Source of the DNA: Warburgia ugandensis
Lineage: Eukaryota > Streptophyta > Magnoliopsida > Canellales > Canellaceae
Length of the DNA: 64,000 nucleotides
Assembly (NCBI GenBank): GCA_035236585.1
Contig: CP141132.1
Coordinates: 61,167,880 to 61,231,879, forward strand
Direction of reading: 5' to 3'
The notes below the pieces were generated by a model. It was not told the DNA's origin. It did not search any database and saw only the letters and a program-made list of their open reading frames with translations. How positions within the stretch are numbered: position 1 is the first letter of the stretch; each line of letters begins with the position of its first letter. The translations under genes and the position numbers were made by a program. Of the stretch, positions 55,522 to 64,000 are shown one piece after another.

Positions 55522-57607
55522 TTGTATTCAATGAATAATGATCAAAGGGGTAATTTACACCCTAGCATTAACACAGATTATAGTTTACCATGGAGAAACA
55601 ATCCCCTCTTTAATGATGATGAACCACCTCTCATCCTGGATAATGATGATGTTTCCCGATGGACAAGCAATCCTCTCTTTGATGCTAATAATCCTCCACC
55701 TCTATTTAGTGATAATATACATCAATGGATGAATCATTCTCCATCACATGGAAATAGGAGAAGGAACTAACCTAGAACACATGAGGATAAATGTCATAAC
55801 CAAAATCTTCATAGGAGAACATTAAGAGACTATTTAAAGCCTAATTATACTAGCATACCTTCATGTATAAATTTACCTCCGAATACTGGTATGATTGAAT
55901 TAAAGGTGGGAGTAATTTAATTACTCCTAAATTTCATGGGTTGGATAGTGAGAGTCCTTACCTACAATTAAACAAATTCAATGAAGTGTGCATGACCCAA
56001 CATACACAAAATATTGAATTAGATATGATAAGACTCAAACTATTTTCTTTTTCTTTAAAAGAAAAAGCAAAAGATGTGGTTTCATTTACTACCAGTAGGT
56101 TCCATACGAACCTGGCAAGAGATGACTAGAAAATTTTTGAATAAGTTCTTTGCTATACATAAGAAAAATACTCTCTACCAAAATATAATGAATTTTACCT
56201 AGAAGAATAAAGAAACTTTCTAGTAATGTTAGAAAAGATTCAAAGAATTATTATTAACTTGTCCACATCATGGATACAAACTTTGGTGTATCATTAGCTT
56301 CTTTTATGTAAGACTTAATTATGATGTGTGCCAATTTGTTGAAATGATGCAATTTCTTAAATAAACAACTTGAAGAGGTGCAAGAGTCTTGGAATGGCTG
56401 GCAAAGAGTGCACAAACTTGGGCTGATTTGAAAAAAGTAGGTTACCCAAAAAGTAGGTTGTGGGAAGAATAATGTTATGATTGAAAAAGATTATATGAAT
56501 ACTAAAATAGCATCCCTAGCTAGAACAATTGAGGCCATGAAATGGGAAAATTTTCCTCTATGAAAGTCAAACAAGTGTGTGTTATTTGTGAAAGTAATAC
56601 ACACCTCACTCAGGAATGTCCCATTGCTCTTGCATTCCAATTGGCTGATCAACAAGATGGCACATCGGAGGGTGGGCGCCATCGCCCCACAAGCTTCGCG
56701 AGGGCGGCTTGCCCCCGCTCCTCGGGACCCAGAGAGGATAAGGTGCGCTTGAGAAGGCGTATTAAGTGCGCCCTCTGACACCTCCTCGTGCAGTATTGCA
56801 GCATTTACTGTGGCACGACACCGCGAATGGGGGCAGAGGATTTTTGTGGGCACTATTGTCGCCATAGGGAGCCCCTTGGACATTTTTTTCCATCTTCAAT
56901 CCTAACTAGAATAATCATCCTCCTTTTAGTGGGAGAAATAAAAATAATATTAATGTCTCACATAAGGCCCAATACCAACCCTATCACCAAAATCAATGAC
57001 CACTTGCTCTTGGACCTTACCTTCCTCCACCTAAGAGGGAAGTGGAGGATAACTTTCATCAATTCATGCCATACCAAGAGAAGAAAATTGCTCAAATGAA
57101 AGCCTAATTAAAAAAGAACATAGAATCCATGGCTGAATTAAAGGACATGATGGCCCAAATGCTAAAACCATTAACAAAGGACAATGTCCTATCCCACCAA
57201 ATAAAAACACTGATGATATGGATGTGATAGGTGAGATTAATTCTTCATTTACAAACATGGAACAAACAAAGGCAATTACCATTATTCATAGTGGTAAAAC
57301 AATTAAGAAATTTAGTCCTAAAAAGGCTGAGATAGTGTCAAAACTTGTTAGAAAAAGAGATGAATTTATTAATAAGGAAAATTTCTCACCCACTAAGCCA
57401 TATGACATACTTGCTTCATTTCCATCAAGTTTGCATCAAGCTTCCAATATTATCTCTAATTATGAGAAGCAGCCTAGAGATATATTTATCTTTCCCTATG
57501 ATGAAATGACAAATTCAAAATTTCAAGATAAATTCTCTCACCATTCCTTTTTAGAGGCTTGTCCAGCTCATTTTGTATGGGACCTAGGTAAGCTTTGCAC
57601 TTTATAA
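55522..57607 (+). pseudogene. Athila-type gag, broken, with a GC-rich insert
   Basis: The head (55,522-55,770) opens with MYSMNNDQRGNLHPSIN and carries repeated D(D/N)xPPL(I/F) and W...NPLF units. The core follows in pieces: SPYLQLNKFNEVCMTQHTQ and IRLKLFSFSLKEKAK at 55,941-56,070, then ESNTHLTQECP near 56,600 at the zinc-knuckle position, LKDMMAQMLKP near 57,145, and MEQTKAITIIHSGKTIKK at about 57,255. Many stops and frameshifts separate the pieces. At about 56,656-56,872 a GC-rich segment replaces the few residues expected after LADQQ. The last piece ends at 57,607 where the protease frame should begin. Confidence 0.88.
56656..56872. other. GC-rich island inserted in gag
   Basis: About 217 bp with blocks such as GGGTGGGCGCCATCGCCCCA and GCGAGGGCGGCTTGCCCCCG, in surroundings that are strongly AT-rich. 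The flanking gag frame matches the first Athila copy on both sides, so this is an insertion. On the minus strand it holds an open frame of about 70 codons (for example ILCPHSRCRATVNAAILHEE) that I do not recognise. No inverted ends or clear target duplication are visible. Confidence 0.75.
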
Positions 57608-57689
57608 ATATTTTATCTGTAATAATGCACCATAATTTTTTAGAACTTTCCTTTTTTACATATCCCATTTCTTCATTTCTCAGTTCATT

Positions 57690-59209
57690 ATCATCATCCT
57701 AATTTTTAAACATTGAGGACAATGTTTCACTTTGGCTGGGGTGTGTAGAATTCTAACAAATTATAGTTTTAATTATTTTTTAGTTTCTTGATTTTCTAAA
57801 AAATGATAAAATATACAAAATTGAAAATTTTAGGTCAATTTCTACACTATGTTGAAATTGAATTTTTTGAAGTATAGGCTAGATAACTTTAACTTTTTAA
57901 TGAAATTGAACATGATTATTTCATCATTTTACTGATTTTCTAAAGTATTTTATGAAAGCAAAGTCTTAGATCAAATCTGTACACGTAATAGCATATGCAT
58001 TGTCTAAATTGATAAATAGTTATAACTTAGAGATCCTAAAGAAATTCAGTGGAGACTTATACCCTAAGTGAGTTTTAGAGCCATTCATTCTTTTTGAGAG
58101 GTTATAAATGTTTCTAATTTTCTTCAGCATGTTTAAAGTAAACTTATTCCCATCAATTTTTAAATTTGGTTACTTACTTGAATTATTAGAGTATTACCTT
58201 TGAAAATTTGAAAGTTCATTTAATCTAATAGATTATAGGAAACCTAGAAAATGATTTAGCTCATCCTTGTTATTAACTTAGAGACATAAAGTCTACCTAG
58301 AAATATTTTTACCACTAGTTAGCCAATTTGAGCCTTTTTTATTAGCCTTTTCTTTTGTCAACTAAATTACTTTACCCATATTAACCCAATATAAATATAT
58401 CCATTACCTATTTTCTTTGAAAGATGAGTTAGAGATGAATGAAAATATACTGTTCAGTTGCAATAAAAGTAAAAAAGTGAATATCAAGAAAAGAAATGTT
58501 CTCAAAGAGATTCAAAAGTGTTGAAAAGAAAGAAAATGTACTAAAAAACAAAAAAAAAAGTGGAAAAATAAATATTCACTTTAGGCAAACAAAGTAAAGG
58601 AAGAATTGCCAAGTTTAGAAGACCTTAGCTTATTTTTGAAGAAATTTTGAATACCCTTTACGCCCTTTCTTTTGTATCCAATCCTAAGCCTACGTTTCGT
58701 CCTAGTTGAAGACCCATTACTTCTAGGAGGAATATAGTCTTGATGAGGATATTAAAATATAGGATTTAAAGAGTAGTGTTTTTAAAAGTTCAAAGGTAAT
58801 GACATCTTATCCTTTTTAGAGGGATCAAAATTAAATTCCTTAATAACTCCTGTTCCTTCATGAGTGTATGTGAGATAAATTTGCTTTTACTGACTCTGCT
58901 TACATATTTAAAAGAGCGATATGATTGGACCCTTTTTCTGAGAGTTCTATTTCTAAGTGTATTTCATTAGTGAGGATTGAGGTGAAACATATTTTAAATG
59001 GAGTTCAAAAGTTAGAAGTCTACTTAAAGATAGAGATTATTCTATATGTAGACTACACACACACACACACCCACACCCACTCTGAGATCTGAGCTTATGT
59101 TGAATGTTTTTAGTATATGGGTAGGTTTTTTAATTCTTCATTAGTATGCTAAAGTTGATAGATTTATTGAAGATGATTCTCTGAGAAAAAGTGGAGTTGA
59201 CTTGAAAAT

Positions 59210-59210
<1 letters not shown>
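57690..59210 (+). other. 3' noncoding region of the second Athila-type copy
   Basis: Follows the same order as 41,160-42,760 (AACATTGAGGACAATGTTTC, GTACACG, CAGTGGAGACTTATACC, TTCTAGGAGGAATATAGTCT, TCTGAGATCTGAG). The polypurine tract is eroded. Confidence 0.75.
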
Positions 59211-61416
<2,206 letters not shown>

Positions 61417-62190
61417 CTCACACTTACTTAGTTCAGTTATGTTGAGAAAATTCTCTAAAAGTTTGACATGAATGATAGTAATTCTTTAGATGTGCCATTT
61501 GATCCAAACATCAAATTATTGAAGAATGATGGTCATCCTATTGATCAATTGAAGTATGCAATTTTACTTTGCTTCTTAATGGATACAATATTGTGTATTA
61601 GATCGAGCATAGCCTTTATTATTGAAAAATGAAAAACTGAGCCACTATGCAGGCAATCTTGGGGAATTGTAGTGGAAGGTTTTGAAGAGTAATGCAATAT
61701 CTTTGACAAACTATAAATTATAGTTCACACAATGGCAACTAGCTACTTCAGAAGGTTGTAGCAATTTGACTTGGAATTTGGACCCTGACGATTCAAAGTT
61801 AGTATCTACATGGATCTTTGGTCTTAGTGCTAGTGTAATTTCTTGGAAATCAAAGAAATAGTGCTCATTTAACCATGGAATTTGAATTTATTACTTTGGC
61901 TAAGAAACTTGTTCGTAGACATGTTGGCATGGTTAAAGCTAGTGCCTACTATTTCTATTTATTATGACAATAATGCTATAATTACGGAAGCATACAGTGA
62001 AGATTATAATTGAAAATCTCACTAACTTGGTCTAAATCATGATAGTGTGAGAGAATTGATAAAATATTATGTCATTTTGACCAAATATGTGAAATCTGGG
62101 CACAATCTAGCCAACCCTCTCTCTAAAGACCTAGGAAGAGAGCTAGTGGTAGAGAGACCATCAGGAATGGGCTTAAAGACCTATCATTGA
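61417..62190 (+). pseudogene. Ty1/copia RT end and RNase H, degenerate
   Basis: Plus-strand pieces in several frames follow the copia order: SYVEK.LKKF-like start, VPFDPNIKLLKNDGHPIDQL (61,498-61,550), RSSIAFIIEK, then RNase H traces FGLSASVISWKSKK, the TMEFEFITLAK-like region, YYDNNAI (about 61,965), VRELIKYYVILTKYVKSGHN and LANPLSKDLGREL, ending ERPSGMGLKTYH and a stop. In copia elements this is the end of the single polyprotein. The upstream RT, integrase and gag are not in the window because the Athila-type LTR ends exactly at 61,416. Multiple frameshifts and stops. Confidence 0.85.
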
Positions 62191-62748
62191 CTCATAGTGG
62201 CAAACTTACTTGGTGTCATTGAAAAGCAAGCTATCTAGTTTGAATGTATTGTAATTAGTTATAAATAAAAGTAATTCTCATTCCTAAGTTGCATGCATTA
62301 TGACTTGTAGTATCAAGTGTGATTTATGTTTAATGAGTTTATAATTCCACCTTCTTTTGAAGTATGGTGTACACACGTGTACCATTTATGGAGTCACCTA
62401 TTCCTTGTGCAGAGGTTTGGCCGTGTCTTATGGGATTTAGATTGGTCTTTGAATCACTCAAAAGATTATGGGATTAGTGCATGGCCAATAGAAAAAGCAT
62501 CCATTTTATGCATAACTATCTTCTTTTAGAGAAGTGTGTGTTATATTTTTTACTTTAGGCAGTAGTTCAAGATTTAGTTCAGTAGTTGCCTTGGTACTTC
62601 TTGAAGTGTGTACACTAGGAGGGTGTTTAAGATTTTGTTCATTTTCTCTAATGAAAGGGCCTTATTGAATGCCTTAATTTATTTACTTTACATTGATTTT
62701 ATTATGATTTGCACTTAACTATTGTTTAATATAAAACAAGTGGGAGAA
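62191..62748 (+). other. copia 3' untranslated region and polypurine tract
   Basis: No coding frame. It ends in CAAGTGGGAGAA (62,737-62,748), a typical plant copia polypurine tract. Confidence 0.75.
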
Positions 62749-64000
62749 TGTTTTAAGAATTGTTTTAACTTCAAACAAGAAGGGGATTTGTGAAAGCATT
62801 TTAAGTAAAACCAACTCATGTAAGATTGTTTGAAACAAAATGGGCATATATAGAATTTAGTGTTCTAGATTTTGAGGGAACCAAAATTTCATTTGATTTA
62901 AACTTGTTGTCTTTATCTTTTTGGTTTTGAGATCAATACACAAAATTTTGTCCCACCTTTGAAGTGAGAAAAGCTTTTCCTTCCTCATAAACAATATCTC
63001 CTTTTCTCACATTGTTTCTATACTCGAGCACTAGGCATTTGTCATTGGGGAATTGTGCTTGTACACATTACTATGCACTTTGTATTTTGCCTCACCACCA
63101 GCCACTTTTGAGCCATCCTAATCTCTTCTAATTTTAAGTGAGATGTAGCTGAAGACAACTAGCATGGATGGTCCATGAGTTGAGGCATGTGTGTGTTAAG
63201 TCGGTCCATAGGGTGAGGTCCAAGATTTCTAGCCCATTGCTGCAATGACAACTTGACCATCATGGCCTATCCAACTTGTAGGAGCTCAATAGAGAGATGA
63301 AGAAATAGGAAAGTCGCTATACTTTACTAAAGTCTACCTAGGGAAAATTCTGGAATACCTTAGGAACTAAGCTAAGCAACTTGATACCCAAGCATCCCTT
63401 CTCAATATAAAGGAGATGAGCCTAACCTTTTCTCTTGCACCAACTTCTGTCTCATCCTAAAGCTCTCTAATTTCTAGTTCTTCTAGGTATGTCCAGTTAA
63501 AAACATCCTTTATTCTCTCCTCTCTAGAGTATGTTCAATTTAAAAATTCTCTATTCTCTTCTCTTCTATTGTCTGTCCAATTAAAAAATTCTCTATTGTC
63601 TGCACAGTTAGAAGCATTCTCTACTTTCATGGATTAAGAGTACCTAGTTAGTGGTATTCTCTTCAAGGAATCTTCCACTTGTAAAGATATCTAGTTTTAG
63701 AGTTCAAGTTAGAAGGATGAGGTTTAAGAGTATCTCTTTTTAACATTCTTATTTTTAGAGTTTCTACACTTAGAAATTCTTCTTATTTTTTAGTTTCTCT
63801 TTAAACATCAGATCTTGACTCACTTCTAATATTTTTTCTAAAGTGAATTGAGTTCTGATCTTGTTTCTTTTTAAGAGATTAATTATGATTTGAGGACAAA
63901 CTTGAAGCTTTTACTATAAGGCGTTCATCTTGGAGACAAAAATATAAATTGATTATAATTGAGCAATTCAATTAAGATAAAGATTGAGACTAGCTTGGTT
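62749..64000 (+). repeat. copia 3' LTR, continuing to or near the window edge
   Basis: Starts TGTTTTAAGAATTG directly after the polypurine tract. The right end was not identified, so it may extend beyond the window. Repeated CCAATTAAAAAATTCTCTA-like units occur at 63,490-63,610. Confidence 0.6.

Overview
The window is nuclear DNA of a flowering plant. The evidence is a LysM receptor-kinase gene of the LYK4/LYK5 type, a plant type-IIB Ca2+-ATPase remnant with plant-style short introns, four copies of the angiosperm Au SINE, and Athila-type Ty3/gypsy and plant Ty1/copia retrotransposons. I cannot fix the species. Only two loci look like host genes of normal size: a LYK4-like receptor (7,589-9,628, minus) whose reading frame is cut by one in-frame TAG, and a small uncharacterised protein gene (16,673-16,972, minus).

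Layout. 1-6,600 is a low-gene stretch holding gene fragments: a LINE RNase H scrap, an orphan exon, an ACA Ca2+-ATPase pseudogene fragment lying between two ~90-bp direct repeats, and a GRF-zinc-finger-like pseudogene, followed by microsatellite and minisatellite DNA. 7-18.4 kb holds the two genes with short non-autonomous elements around them: Au SINEs, a hAT-like MITE pair in opposite orientation, and a perfect 34-bp inverted repeat around an (AT)n tract. 18.4-29.8 kb is AT-rich and gene-free, with two more Au SINEs and a 3.6-kb putative solo LTR flanked by a perfect 5-bp duplication (CAATA).

29.8-51.5 kb is one large minus-strand LTR retrotransposon (3-kb LTRs, recognisable primer-binding site and polypurine tract, no recognisable pol of its own). 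A 12,990-bp Athila-type mosaic is inserted in it with a perfect 5-bp target duplication (ACAGT). The mosaic is internally rearranged: gag, protease, RT and RNase H read on the minus strand, but the integrase, 3' region and an LTR read on the plus strand. Its two outermost ~1.7-kb LTR arms form a near-identical inverted repeat. 51.5-54.4 kb carries a tandemly duplicated RTE-type LINE pseudogene. 54.9-61.4 kb is a second Athila-type derivative (plus strand) that kept gag, lost pol and ends in an LTR with a ~119-bp (CT)n tract; it lies against a degenerate Ty1/copia RT/RNase H whose 3' LTR begins at 62,749.

All retroelement coding regions are broken (nonsense codons, frameshifts, catalytic substitutions), so nothing here looks autonomous. 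I found no convincing new biological system. The most informative structures are the inverted Athila mosaic with intact insertion ends, the single-stop LYK4 gene, the GC-rich island inside the second gag, and the gene-fragment cluster at 1.8-3.7 kb.
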